A program made the translations under genes and the position numbers. Positions 15,834 to 25,175 of a stretch of 64,000 nucleotides of DNA are shown here, piece by piece. This DNA is from Methanolapillus africanus. GTDB lineage: Archaea; Halobacteriota; Methanosarcinia; Methanosarcinales; Methanosarcinaceae. How positions within the stretch are numbered: the first letter of the stretch is position 1; the number at the start of each line of letters is the position of its first letter. The notes beneath the pieces are model-generated. The model did not search any database and was not told where the DNA came from. It worked only from the letters and a program-made list of their open reading frames with translations. The stretch covers positions 124,001-188,000 of the forward strand of contig NZ_JAWDKD010000021.1 in NCBI RefSeq assembly GCF_032714475.1, read 5' to 3'.

Positions 15834-17060
15834 ATGAAATTGAAAATATTAAAATTTTTGATAATATTCATAATATTAACTAGCCTTATTATGCCTGTTT
15901 TTGGCGAAGAAGACATGAGAAAAGATCCCACTTGTCCCCTCACAAAAGAAGAAATACAAAAAAGAATTGATTTAACACCGCCAACAAACCCCGAAGTACT
16001 TAACCAATTGAAAAAAGATGAAAGTATCTTAGCAATATATGGTGAAATTCCTGAAAGAAAAGGAGAAGATGCATATGATTGGTGGATTTCAATTGACAAT
16101 ATTGCATATTCAATAGCCGTGGATGGAGCTTTTGAGAAATATCATTATGACAATGGGGGTACAGTTATAGGATTTGGTCCAAGCTGCGACGGATACATCC
16201 AAATTACAATATATGACGAATTGCAAAATGAAGTATCATCTCAAGATATAACTGAAATGAAAGAAATTGTCGAAAAATACGCTGCAAAAAAAGAAATTAA
16301 AAATATACCGGTTGTATTTAGAAGTTCAGAAATGGGTCAAACTTCCAGTTCAATTGAAAATGAGCATGAAAATGCAGAAAAAAATATTCTTGCAGCAGCT
16401 CCAAATTATTACTCTGATAAAATAAGGCCGATCATAGGTGGAATTTCTGTTTATAGCAGTTATACAGGACCTGGAACAATTGGATATGTTGTAAAACAAA
16501 CTAACAATTCCAGTAAAAGAGGATTTGTGACTTCTGCACATTTAGTTGATTTTCAAAATATTTCAGTTTACCAGCCAACTGTAGGCATACTAAATGGTGT
16601 TGGAACTTCATCTGTAAATGCAACAAATAAAAAAGTTGATGCGATTTATATTTCACCATCGACACTACATCCATTTTCCGTTAGTGCAAAAATACACACA
16701 GGAAATAATCAATTAGTGGATGTAAGAGGACAATTAAACCCGATTTCCGGAGACTTTTTAAAAAGGTCTGGTTTAAACACTACCAGTACATCCGGATATT
16801 TCATAGAATACAATTATAATTATTCTCTTAGAGATGAACAGTCGGGAGCTGTAACGTTTACATTAGATAAAGTAGGAGTAATGAATGGAACCACTTCACA
16901 AAAAAAGGATAGTGGAGGACCAATATACATAGAGGGCGAGGGGAAAGTATACATAATTGGAATAACACAAGGACACTATGGTAATCTAACAATTTTCGTT
17001 CCATGCTCTGAAATTACAAGCAAATTGGGCGTAGAAGCATTGAAAATGGAAGATAATTAA
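15834..17060 (+). CDS. Secreted S1-family (chymotrypsin-fold) serine protease with a novel N-terminal domain
   Basis: 408 residues from ATG 15834 with TAGGAGA upstream. Residues 1-24 are a signal peptide. A ~110-residue domain follows (AIYGEIPERKGEDAYDWW ... GYIQITIYDE ... IKNIPVVF) that recurs in the next gene and three times in the protein at 48360-49784. The protease part begins near residue 205; the triad is readable as His236 in FVTSAHLVD, Asp269 in KVDAIYI and Ser360 in KKDSGGPIYI. No membrane anchor is seen at the C-terminus, so it is probably released or pro-domain processed. S1 proteases are uncommon in methanogens. It is likely co-transcribed with 17063-17638 (2-nt gap). Confidence 0.82.
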   Translation: MKLKILKFLIIFIILTSLIMPVFGEEDMRKDPTCPLTKEEIQKRIDLTPPTNPEVLNQLKKDESILAIYGEIPERKGEDAYDWWISIDNIAYSIAVDGAFEKYHYDNGGTVIGFGPSCDGYIQITIYDELQNEVSSQDITEMKEIVEKYAAKKEIKNIPVVFRSSEMGQTSSSIENEHENAEKNILAAAPNYYSDKIRPIIGGISVYSSYTGPGTIGYVVKQTNNSSKRGFVTSAHLVDFQNISVYQPTVGILNGVGTSSVNATNKKVDAIYISPSTLHPFSVSAKIHTGNNQLVDVRGQLNPISGDFLKRSGLNTTSTSGYFIEYNYNYSLRDEQSGAVTFTLDKVGVMNGTTSQKKDSGGPIYIEGEGKVYIIGITQGHYGNLTIFVPCSEITSKLGVEALKMEDN

Positions 17061-17062
17061 AT

Positions 17063-17638
17063 ATGGATGATAATATGATGTGCCAAAAAATGAAATATCT
17101 TATTATCATCAGTTTTATTTTTTTTATGACAATCGGATTACCTTTTTCAAATGGCACGTCTTCGGAATATATTCGGAGCCCGGAGGACATAGCGAAGGTT
17201 TCTACAAAACCGGAAGCTCTTGAAATCGAAAGACAAAATGGAGCTATTGTTTCCGGAACAATTCCAAAAAAGCAAGGAATGGAAGCAATTGAATGGTTTA
17301 ACCAATTGGATGTTGTCAGCGAAAAAATAGCTGTTGATGGTTTGCTTAAAAAATATGAATTCATTGATGGGTTTGGACCTCATGTTGATGGTTATATTCA
17401 GGTTTCAATCTGCATGAACTGTACAACTCCTGAAGAAAACATTTCTGAAATTATTGAAATTTTCCAAGAGGAAGGGAAAAAACAAGGCATTGAGAATATT
17501 CCGATCGTTGCCAAATTTGTCGAACAGGCTACAAACGCAACAACTCCTTCTGAGCCTAAAGACATGAGTGGGTTTTCAATTTGGCAACCAGTCTTTGCTT
17601 TAATTTTGATCATGGTTGTTGTCAAATTTAAAAATTAA
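17063..17638 (+). CDS. Exported, C-terminally anchored single copy of the SGxIP domain
   Basis: 191 residues. There is a hydrophobic export segment (~10-28), then a domain matching the N-terminal domain of the upstream protease: VSGTIPKKQGMEAIEWF, then GFGPHVDGYIQVSI, then ISEIIEIFQEEGKKQGIENI. A C-terminal hydrophobic helix (WQPVFALILIMVVVKF) anchors it. It starts 2 nt after the protease stop, so the two are probably translated together. It could act as a cell-bound partner or inhibitor of the protease if the shared domain is a pro-domain; that is inference only. Confidence 0.7.
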   Translation: MDDNMMCQKMKYLIIISFIFFMTIGLPFSNGTSSEYIRSPEDIAKVSTKPEALEIERQNGAIVSGTIPKKQGMEAIEWFNQLDVVSEKIAVDGLLKKYEFIDGFGPHVDGYIQVSICMNCTTPEENISEIIEIFQEEGKKQGIENIPIVAKFVEQATNATTPSEPKDMSGFSIWQPVFALILIMVVVKFKN

Positions 17639-17695
17639 TTATGAGAAGATTCAACCTGAATCTTTATTCAATATTTTTTAGTATGACTTCTTTTT

Positions 17696-17929
17696 TCATA
17701 TATTTATCAACTCAAGCCAACTGACATTAAAATTGATCGGAATGCCGGTTTCCTTAAAATTGACAAAACTCATGGTGCTTGTGTTTCCGGCGCTTGCGGG
17801 GACCACACATGTTGAACCGGCCTGTTCATCGACAAAATAGCCGTAAATGGCGTCTGCCGCTAACAATGCAAACAGAATGATCAGAACAAGAACAACGATT
17901 TGCCCCATGGTTTTAGGTGTGATTTCCAA
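17696..17929 (-). CDS. Small membrane protein, TTG start
   Basis: 77 residues. One membrane helix (MGQIVVLVLIILFALLAADA) is followed by a ~50-residue, probably external tail with one Cys. I place the start at TTG 17929 because GGAGGA lies 6 nt before it; the context ATCGGAGGAATTCATTTG is nearly the same as that of the Memo gene's TTG start. It converges with the protease operon. No family is recognised; single-helix proteins of this type often carry a pilin-like or unknown role. Confidence 0.5.
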   Translation of the reverse strand: MEITPKTMGQIVVLVLIILFALLAADAIYGYFVDEQAGSTCVVPASAGNTSTMSFVNFKETGIPINFNVSWLELINI

Positions 17930-18005
17930 ATGAATTCCTCCGATGATTGATAACACATATATTTCGAAATATATAAAAATGTTACCAATATTTTTGAAGC
18001 CGGCG

Positions 18006-18032
18006 GGCGGCGGCGCTCACGCGCCTGCCGCC
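18006..18032. other. Strong GC-rich hairpin between genes
   Basis: GGCGGCGGCGC (18006-18016), loop TCAC, then GCGCC-T-GCCGCC (18021-18032): an 11-bp GC stem with a single bulged T. It stands in AT-rich DNA between the surface-protein terminator and the small membrane gene. Confidence 0.6.
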
Positions 18033-18139
18033 GCCTTTCGGATGAAAATGAAATAAAACAACGCCCGATTTTATATTTACAAAAATCCGATGAAATTCCG
18101 GAAAACCCCAAACCACCTTTTAAAATTCGATAAAAAAAA

Positions 18140-18164
18140 GCCGGTGAAAATTTCTTTCACCGGC
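18140..18164 (-). terminator. Terminator of the surface-protein gene
   Basis: GCCGGTGAAA (18140-18149) and TTTCACCGGC (18155-18164) make a perfect 10-bp stem. On the minus strand eight T residues follow at once, which is the classic intrinsic-terminator form. Confidence 0.9.
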
Positions 18165-18193
18165 AAACCTTACTTTTATTTTAATTTAATTCG

Positions 18194-21100
18194 TCATTTC
18201 TGCCGCAATGCAAAATACCAATAGGCAGCCCCGCCGACAACCAAAACCGCCAAAACGCCGGCAACAATCCAAATCCAAGTTGAACCGGACTTTTGGCTTT
18301 CAATACCGTTGCCTGTCGAAGATGGTGTTTGCGTCGAGCCGTTTGAATTTGAACCATTTGTTCCGTTCGCCGCATTTGTTCCGTTTGTTCCGGTGCCGTT
18401 CGCTGCGTCGGTTCCGTTCACCGCATTCGGCTGTTGTTGTCCGGACTGATTTCCATCCAGGATTTTCACGCCGTCGGCCCCATAACCACCGCTTGACGGT
18501 GTTTTCGTCACCGTTAATGTGACGGGGTCGGATTCAATGGTGTCCGTCGTGCCGTCTCCAATGCCGCTTCCGGAAACTTGGACTTTGTATTGCCAACCGG
18601 CCATGTTGAGACGTGCGTCGATGTTTAAAATTGCATTGGTTTCGCCCGTTAATTCGACAAATCCAATCGTGTCGTTTTTGTCGACAAACCATTGATAAGA
18701 AAGTCCGGCAACGTCTGTTGTTTCCAATGTTGCGGCATGGAATTCCTGAATGGTTTGGCCGACGGGCTGCGCCAAAACAATCAATTCGGCTTCTTCGGAC
18801 AAATCCGTGACGCCATCAATTTCCGCCTGATAGGAACCAGCGTCCGTCAATGCAATTCCAAACAATTCCAATTCATTCGCTGCTGAGCCGAGCGGCGTTG
18901 CGGTGTCCGGAGATTTGTACCAAATGTAAGTCAGCGTTACGCCGGAATCTGCTTCTTCAGGCGTTTGCGTGACGGAAAACGTCACATCCCGTCCTTCAAA
19001 TTCCGTGATGTTGACCGGATCGCTGACGGCCGTCAGCCAAACAGAATCGGATGTTGAAACAGTTACACCTGCGGAATCATTGATCAACAACTGATAGTTG
19101 CCGGCATGTGTATCGGCAACAGTGAGGATTGAAAGAGTCGCGTCGTCTTCGCCGGAAACATCGTTAAACATTCCGGAATCGTCCTTTTGCCATTGGAATT
19201 CAAAGTCTGTCGGAAGCGTCCCCGTTACAGAGAAAGAAGCCGGGTTGCCGATAAAGGCGACCGTATCCGTCGGCTGTGATAAAACAGCCAACATAACTTC
19301 ATTTGACGTTGCCTCATTGTCTGCTCCCAACCCTGTCACCACAACTCTGTAATAACCGGCATCTGAACTTGCCGCAGAATTAATGGTATAAGTTGCAGAT
19401 GTTCCATCTGTTGATATATCGTCCCAATCGGCGACACCGTCATATTTTTGCCATTGGTAAGAATCAGCTCCGTCTGCCGCAACAGTAAACGTCACTAAAT
19501 TTTCGATAAAAGCCGCCGTGCTGACCGGCTGCGTTGTAATTGACACGATCGGATGAACTGTCAACGTTACTTCGTTTGAATTAAATGTGTTTGAACCGCT
19601 TGTCACAACAACCCTGTAAGAACCGGCATCTGTACTTGCCGCAGAAGCGATGTTATATGTTGCAGATGTTCCGCCGGTCACATTTGTCCAAGTTTCGGAA
19701 ATAATCTTTTGCCACTGACATGTTCCCGTCGCCATTACCGTAAAGCTTGCCGACTGTCCGGCAACAACTTCGACACTCACCGGCTGTGTTGTGATCGGGT
19801 TTTCCAGAATCGGTGAACCAAATTCGGTTTTATACAAATACAATTTCCCGGACTCGTCCGCATAGGAACCAAATTCACAATTCGGAGTGACTTCCGTATT
19901 TGTCAGGTTGAATAATTTTTCAGCATTTCCGATTCCCAAATCAACCGTATATCCGGAAACATCTACAAGCTCGCGGTTTTTCGGAGTTGCTCCCAAAAGC
20001 GTTCCCGTCGTCGCATAAATGCTTCCGCCGTCAATGGTAATCGCCGAAACGCCGTTTCCTTGTCCACCGTTTCCGCCTCCGATTGCATGATTTTCGGAAG
20101 TCGGCGTTACAAAGACGGTACCGCCTTTAATTGTAACAGTGCCGTCGCCGCCGGAGCCATGACCACTTCCGCCACCGATTACCGCAGGAGTATTGAATAA
20201 AGAAGAATCGGAAGAAGACGAAATCAAAACTGTATCTGAAATTGTAACGTTTCCAATTCCTCCACGGCCACTGTTAGGACCGGGGTCAGGACCGGAGTCG
20301 TTATAATCACTGCCACCGCCCCCACCGATTGCAGCTCCCGAGCCAAAATAACCCGGGCCGCCAATAACCTCGTCAATATGTACAGAACCTGATAAATTGA
20401 CATTACCAGCCCCTCCTGCACCTTGTATTGATCTACCGCTACCACCGCCGCCGCCGATTGCAGCGCCGCCGGAATCTCCACCTTTGCCGCCTGTCGCAGT
20501 TTTAATTAGTACCGAGTCAGATATTGTAACATTGCCGGTCCCGCCGTTACCGGCGGAAGCCCCGTCTGAAATTTGAACTACAGCGCCGGCTCCGCCGCCG
20601 CCAATTGCAGCACCACCGCTTCCGGCACCGTCCCCATGACCTCCTTCAACCATATAAATAATTACAGAATCTGACAATATGATATTACCTGAACCGCCGT
20701 CGGTGCTATAAGAGCCGGCTATGTAGTGACTGCCACCACCACCGCTACCGCCACCGCCACCGCCGATTGCCGCACCTGCGCCGCCATTTCTATCAAGACG
20801 TGGGGTTTGACTAGGAGCACAACTAAAACCACCAACAGCCGATTGAATGACGACAGAATTTGAGATCGTAACGTTGCCGATGCCGCCACCGCCGGAATAA
20901 CCAACATTGTCGCCACTGCCACCGCCACCGCCACCGATTGCAGCGCCACCGCCACCCGTAATATAATCTCCGGAGTAACTGTTGACATCTCCGCCACCTT
21001 TGCCACCGGTAACCGATTGAATCTCAACAGATTCAGATATGCTGACGTCGCCGTTGCCTCCAAAATTATAATTAACCGGAGAATCAAAGTTATCACGGCT

Positions 21101-21793
21101 GCCGCCACCACCGCCAATTCCGGCACCGCCGCCCCAACTTTTAGAGGCAACTTTACCGGCGCCGCCGTGACTTGAAATAACTGCATTGCCGTTAATGACA
21201 ATATTTCCGCTGGATTCGCCGGGTTCACCGCCGATTCCGGCACTGCTCGGCCCACCGTAAGTTGTTAATGAACCGCCCGACGTGGAAGTAATTGTCAGAT
21301 AAGTAGATTCAGGAATGTGAACGCCTGTCAAAAATGTTGCCGGAGAATCAGATGTCCACTCCTTGTTGATCACATTTGTGCCTTCCAAAAAGAGAGTTGT
21401 GCCGGCATTCAAATTGGCAATATCAATTCCGCTTTTATCGGCTCCTGGCACCAACGAAAGATTGACGATTGTCAAGTTTAAAGCAGTTGTTCTGGATGGT
21501 GTGGCTTCAATGTTCGTATCTGTGAAGACAAAATTTGAATTGTCGCTTTGGATTGTCAAATCTGTTATTCCATCCGGAATCGTAATCGTTCCGCCGACCC
21601 AAACAGAACTTGTCAATGTTAAAGTGTGCGGACCGGAACCGGATGACGCAAATGCTGTCAAATTAAATGTTGCGTCTGCAGCACTGCTAACGGTCGCATC
21701 GTTTGCCATTACCGGCGTTGCAGCCAAAACGATAAGAAGCGTCATGGCGATTAAAATCATCATAAGTTTTCGAGCAATTGTTGTTTGACTCAT
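18194..21793 (-). CDS. Large surface protein: beta-helix/Gly-rich repeats, Ig-like repeats and C-terminal anchor
   Basis: 1199 residues. Signal peptide 1-30 (ends TPVMA). Residues ~40-170 look like beta-helix strands. Residues ~170-600 hold many Gly-rich blocks of the form AAIGGGGGxxx alternating with GNVTISDSV(L/V)I strands, as in carbohydrate-binding adhesin-like proteins. Residues ~680-1090 contain about five Ig-like units with the pattern TTQPVS...FTV...YQWQ...ATYTI...DAG(S/Y)YRVVVT. A Gly/Asn/Thr-rich linker leads to a C-terminal helix and RQK tail. It should sit on the cell surface, perhaps binding host or neighbour polysaccharide; that is inference. Flanked by its own terminator, it is transcribed alone. 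Confidence 0.8.
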   Translation of the reverse strand: MSQTTIARKLMMILIAMTLLIVLAATPVMANDATVSSAADATFNLTAFASSGSGPHTLTLTSSVWVGGTITIPDGITDLTIQSDNSNFVFTDTNIEATPSRTTALNLTIVNLSLVPGADKSGIDIANLNAGTTLFLEGTNVINKEWTSDSPATFLTGVHIPESTYLTITSTSGGSLTTYGGPSSAGIGGEPGESSGNIVINGNAVISSHGGAGKVASKSWGGGAGIGGGGGSRDNFDSPVNYNFGGNGDVSISESVEIQSVTGGKGGGDVNSYSGDYITGGGGAAIGGGGGGSGDNVGYSGGGGIGNVTISNSVVIQSAVGGFSCAPSQTPRLDRNGGAGAAIGGGGGGSGGGGSHYIAGSYSTDGGSGNIILSDSVIIYMVEGGHGDGAGSGGAAIGGGGAGAVVQISDGASAGNGGTGNVTISDSVLIKTATGGKGGDSGGAAIGGGGGSGRSIQGAGGAGNVNLSGSVHIDEVIGGPGYFGSGAAIGGGGGSDYNDSGPDPGPNSGRGGIGNVTISDTVLISSSSDSSLFNTPAVIGGGSGHGSGGDGTVTIKGGTVFVTPTSENHAIGGGNGGQGNGVSAITIDGGSIYATTGTLLGATPKNRELVDVSGYTVDLGIGNAEKLFNLTNTEVTPNCEFGSYADESGKLYLYKTEFGSPILENPITTQPVSVEVVAGQSASFTVMATGTCQWQKIISETWTNVTGGTSATYNIASAASTDAGSYRVVVTSGSNTFNSNEVTLTVHPIVSITTQPVSTAAFIENLVTFTVAADGADSYQWQKYDGVADWDDISTDGTSATYTINSAASSDAGYYRVVVTGLGADNEATSNEVMLAVLSQPTDTVAFIGNPASFSVTGTLPTDFEFQWQKDDSGMFNDVSGEDDATLSILTVADTHAGNYQLLINDSAGVTVSTSDSVWLTAVSDPVNITEFEGRDVTFSVTQTPEEADSGVTLTYIWYKSPDTATPLGSAANELELFGIALTDAGSYQAEIDGVTDLSEEAELIVLAQPVGQTIQEFHAATLETTDVAGLSYQWFVDKNDTIGFVELTGETNAILNIDARLNMAGWQYKVQVSGSGIGDGTTDTIESDPVTLTVTKTPSSGGYGADGVKILDGNQSGQQQPNAVNGTDAANGTGTNGTNAANGTNGSNSNGSTQTPSSTGNGIESQKSGSTWIWIVAGVLAVLVVGGAAYWYFALRQK

Positions 21794-22044
21794 TTATATC
21801 TACCCAAACTTTATTAAAATCGAATTATATATTTATCACGATTAATAATGATTGAATTGATATAAGTGGCGTTTCTATAAATTTGTTTGTCTGTTTTTTT
21901 GACAAATGCCATCAGATTTTTAAAAACAGAAAAATTCAATGAAATTGAAACGCTGCCGAATCGAAAGGCAAATATTTATATGAATCCAAAGGTATCTGCA
22001 AACTTCATATTTTGTATTTTATAATTTATCAAAGGTGTTTAAAG

Positions 22045-22593
22045 ATGCAGGAAAAAATTATTGAAATCGCCAACAGAATCCGCGAACTGCGCGAACTCTC
22101 CGACGTGTCGCCGGAAGAATTGGCAACGGCGCTGGGCGTGTCCGTTGAAACTTATTTGAAATACGAAACCGCGAAAGCCGATATTCCGGCCAGCGAACTC
22201 TTGGAAATCGCCAACTACTACAAAGTCGACATGTCTCTTCTTTTGACGGGCGAAGAACCCCGGATGAATGTGTTTACCGTGACCCGGTCCGGCAAAGGCG
22301 TCAACGTCGAACGCCGCAGCCAATACAAATATCAAAATCTGGCGGAAAAATTTATTCACAAAAAAATCGAGCCGTTTGTCGTCACGGCCGAACCCAAAGA
22401 AACCGACCCGTCGCTGCACTCCCACCCGGGACAAGAATTTAACTATATTTTGGAAGGCAGCCTGAAAATTTATATTCACAACAACGAAATCGTTCTGGAA
22501 GAAGGCGATTCTATTTTCTTCGATTCCAATTATCCGCACGCTATGAAGGCTTTAAACGGCAAGCCGGCCAAATTCTTAGCCATTATTGCCTGA
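22045..22593 (+). CDS. XRE-type helix-turn-helix regulator with cupin sensor domain
   Basis: 182 residues. Residues ~5-62 form the HTH (SPEELATALGVSVETYLKYE), and ~100-180 a cupin barrel (HSHPGQEFNYILEGSLKIYI ... EEGDSIFFDSNYPHAM) carrying the usual His/Glu metal ligands. AGGTG stands 8 nt before ATG 22045; a longer frame to 22012 lacks support. Regulators of this design sense a small molecule in the cupin and often control a neighbouring metabolic gene. The acyl-CoA synthetase starts 190 nt downstream on the same strand and is the likely target. Confidence 0.85.
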   Translation: MQEKIIEIANRIRELRELSDVSPEELATALGVSVETYLKYETAKADIPASELLEIANYYKVDMSLLLTGEEPRMNVFTVTRSGKGVNVERRSQYKYQNLAEKFIHKKIEPFVVTAEPKETDPSLHSHPGQEFNYILEGSLKIYIHNNEIVLEEGDSIFFDSNYPHAMKALNGKPAKFLAIIA

Positions 22594-22782
22594 AAAGGCA
22601 GCGTCACAACATTCCACTCAATCGTTTGCAAACAGATTCAATCGGATTTGTTTGCAAAATAAAGTTTCAACATTATCCCGTTATTGTTTCATTTATTTCA
22701 ATAATTCAAATTATTTATCAGATTGTTTCAAATTAATTCACAATTCATTATCCCGATTATCATTTTATTTGAGAGAATACTT

Positions 22783-24528
22783 ATGAATACAAATCATGAA
22801 GCTGATGCGAACCAAAGCGGAAATTTGGTTCACCGTTTTGCCCCAAAAACAAAGTTCGACTCCTACGAAGATTTCAGAGACAATTTCAAAATCAATATTC
22901 CGGACGACTTTAACTTTGCGTACGACGTTGTGGATTGGTACGCCGAAAACGACCCGGCCAAAACCGCGATCGTTTGGTGCGACGACCATGACGGCGAGAA
23001 AATCTTCTCGTTCGGCGACCTGAAGCGGGAAACCGATAAAGTCGCGAACATGTTCACAAATCATGGCGTCAAAAAAGGAAGCGCCGTTATTTTAACCCTC
23101 AAGAGCCGCTACGAATTCTGGATCTGTTTGGTCGCGCTGCACAAAATCGGCGCCATCGCCGTTCCGGCCACCCACATGCTCAAGAAAAGAGATATCATCT
23201 ACCGCCTTGAAAAATCAAAGGCGTGTGCGGTCGTGAGCATTTCCGAAAGCGGTCTTGACCTGATCTTTGACGAAGCGATTCAAGAAGCTGCCCCCGACAA
23301 ATTCAAAAAATTCGTTGTCGGAAAAAGCTCGGCCGGCGCAACCGGATGGATCGACTTTGCCAAAGAAGCGGCTGAGGCGTCCGACGTCTTTGCCCGCCCC
23401 GCGGGAAAAGACGCGGTCACGGCCAACGACGACATGCTTTACTATTTCTCCTCCGGCACCACCGGTTTTCCGAAAATGGTCGCCCACAAATACGCGTATC
23501 CGCTCGGACATATCATTACCGCCGGCTACTGGCAAAACGTCCAAAACAACGGCCTGCACTACACCATGGCCGACAGCGGCTGGGCGAAATGCGTCTGGGG
23601 CAAAATCTACGGCCAATGGATTTGGGGCACCGCGGTTTTCGTCTACGATTTCGATGAATTCGACGCGAAAAATATGCTTGAAAAAGTGTCCAAATACGGC
23701 GTGACCACGTTTTGCGCGCCGCCGACCATCTACCGTTTCTTCATCAAAGAAGATCTTTCCCAATACAAATTCGGAACACTTCAATACTGTACCGTTGCCG
23801 GCGAACCGCTCAACCCGGAAGTGTACGACAAATTCCTGCTCTATACCGGCCTCCCGCTCATGGAAGGTTACGGTCAAACCGAAATTATCGCCTCCATCTC
23901 CACTTTCCCTTGGATCCAAGCCAAACCCGGCTCCATGGGAAAACCCGCACCCGGCTACGACGTCGTCCTCATTAACGTCGACGGCAAAGAATGCGACGTC
24001 GGCGAAGAAGGCGAAATCGTGATTCGCGTCGGCAAAGACGCTGACAAATCCACCCCGAAAGACTTGCCGCCCGGATTTTTCGCCGGCTACAAGTACGACG
24101 ACGAAAAAACCAAAGATTCCTGGCACGACGGTTTCTACCACACCGGCGACACCGCTTGGAAAGATGAGGACGGCTACTACTGGTTTGTCGGACGAACCGA
24201 CGACATCATCAAGAGTTCCGGCTACAAAATCGGTCCGTTCGAAGTCGAAAGCGCGCTCATCCAGCACCCCGGCGTTCTCGAGTGCGCCATCACCGGCGTC
24301 CCGGACCCGACCCGCGGCCAGGTTGTGAAAGCGACGATTGTTCTCACGAAAGATTACAAAGACAAAGCGTCCGACGCGCTTAAAAAAGAGCTTCAGGACC
24401 ATGTCAAAAAGATCACCGCCCCATATAAGTACCCGCGTGTCATCGAATTCGTCGATGTTTTGCCGAAAACCATCAGCGGAAAAATCCGCCGTGTAGAAAT
24501 TCGGGAACACGACAGTGAGAAAAAGTAA
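22783..24528 (+). CDS. AMP-forming acyl-CoA synthetase (MacS-like, medium/branched chain)
   Basis: 581 residues of the ANL superfamily. The P-loop YYFSSGTTGFPKMVAHKYAY, the A5 motif MEGYGQTEI, the hinge-side YHTGDTAWKDEDGYYWFVGRTDDIIKSSG (A7-A8) and the catalytic Lys in PKTISGKIRR (A10) are all complete. The enzyme activates a fatty acid to acyl-AMP and then acyl-CoA. It resembles the Methanosarcina acetivorans medium-chain enzyme, which prefers 2-methylbutyrate; substrate here is inferred. It pairs with the XRE-cupin gene upstream and ends before a strong terminator. Confidence 0.88.
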   Translation: MNTNHEADANQSGNLVHRFAPKTKFDSYEDFRDNFKINIPDDFNFAYDVVDWYAENDPAKTAIVWCDDHDGEKIFSFGDLKRETDKVANMFTNHGVKKGSAVILTLKSRYEFWICLVALHKIGAIAVPATHMLKKRDIIYRLEKSKACAVVSISESGLDLIFDEAIQEAAPDKFKKFVVGKSSAGATGWIDFAKEAAEASDVFARPAGKDAVTANDDMLYYFSSGTTGFPKMVAHKYAYPLGHIITAGYWQNVQNNGLHYTMADSGWAKCVWGKIYGQWIWGTAVFVYDFDEFDAKNMLEKVSKYGVTTFCAPPTIYRFFIKEDLSQYKFGTLQYCTVAGEPLNPEVYDKFLLYTGLPLMEGYGQTEIIASISTFPWIQAKPGSMGKPAPGYDVVLINVDGKECDVGEEGEIVIRVGKDADKSTPKDLPPGFFAGYKYDDEKTKDSWHDGFYHTGDTAWKDEDGYYWFVGRTDDIIKSSGYKIGPFEVESALIQHPGVLECAITGVPDPTRGQVVKATIVLTKDYKDKASDALKKELQDHVKKITAPYKYPRVIEFVDVLPKTISGKIRRVEIREHDSEKK

Positions 24529-24536
24529 CCGAACGG

Positions 24537-24592
24537 TTGAATTTATCTCAAAGAATAAGATATAATTAAAACAAATTTAAAAAGTATTAAAT
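24537..24592 (+). repeat. 56-bp duplicated promoter-like block, copy 1
   Basis: TTGAATTTATCTCAAAGAAT then AAGATATAATTAAAACAAAT and on to TAAAAAGTATTAAAT. It matches 25115-25170 with only a few differences. It contains TATA-like runs and is followed 13 nt later by a hairpin with a T-run. Confidence 0.85.
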
Positions 24593-24605
24593 AGAATCAT
24601 AGATA

Positions 24606-24651
24606 ACTCTGAATTGCTGCCGATGGCGGAAATTCAGAGTGTTCCTTTTTT
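24606..24651 (+). terminator. Hairpin with T-run after acyl-CoA synthetase gene
   Basis: ACTCTGAATT (24606-24615) pairs perfectly with AATTCAGAGT (24631-24640), with a further GCC/GGC pairing inside, then a T-run at 24645-24651. It may end the synthetase message or act as an attenuator for the promoter-like block just before it. Confidence 0.75.
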
Positions 24652-24698
24652 GAATTATTCTAATTTCCCGCATCGGATCAAACAGATGAGGGATAAAT

Positions 24699-25100
24699 AT
24701 GGAAAAAAGAAGCCTACTGAAAGCTTTTTTGTTCGCGGTAGCGATAATGACGGCGTACCTGTCATTTGTTTTTATGATTTGTTATTTTGCCGCCGCCATT
24801 CTGGCAGCCGTACTCATCGCATTTTTGAATCCGTCCGATCTGCAGCCCACCATTACGGCATCCGTCTTGATTGCATTTTCAATCATTGCCGGATTGGATA
24901 TGCACCGGACGTTTAACGGAAAATGGTCGCCGGCAACATTTTTGATGTCTGTTGTTGTTTTCGCCGGACGGTTATCAAAATCAATATTTAATGGAAACAA
25001 AACATTTGACTATAAAATCAGCCGGCCGCCGGAAATAAAAAATGCGGTTTGGGGTTTTAGATCCGAGAAATTCCAAAAGGATCAAAACAATACATTATAA
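24699..25100 (+). CDS. Small multi-helix membrane protein, unknown
   Basis: 133 residues with about three hydrophobic segments: ~9-42 (FLFAVAIMTAYLSFVFMICY and beyond), ~52-68 (ITASVLIAFSIIAGLDM) and ~78-95. The C-terminal 40 residues are charged and cytosolic-like. ATG 24699 follows GAGGGATAAAT. I recognise no family. It sits between the two copies of the 56-bp block, so it may be driven by copy 1. Confidence 0.55.
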   Translation: MEKRSLLKAFLFAVAIMTAYLSFVFMICYFAAAILAAVLIAFLNPSDLQPTITASVLIAFSIIAGLDMHRTFNGKWSPATFLMSVVVFAGRLSKSIFNGNKTFDYKISRPPEIKNAVWGFRSEKFQKDQNNTL

Positions 25101-25114
25101 ATCATCGCTTGTGA

Positions 25115-25170
25115 TTGGATTTATCTCAAAATATTAGATATAATTAAAACAAATTTAAAAAGTATTAAAT
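25115..25170 (+). repeat. 56-bp duplicated promoter-like block, copy 2
   Basis: Second copy of the 24537-24592 block, starting TTGGATTTATCTCAAAATAT. It is followed after 5 nt by the hairpin at 25176-25211 and then by the start codon of the AlbA_2 gene. Confidence 0.85.
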
Positions 25171-25175
25171 GTAAG

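Noticed and set aside
23215..24510. 431-residue minus-strand frame opposite the acyl-CoA synthetase
   Set aside because: It is a shadow of a strongly supported gene with third-position GC bias; its composition (V, F, R, D, G) is typical of such shadows.
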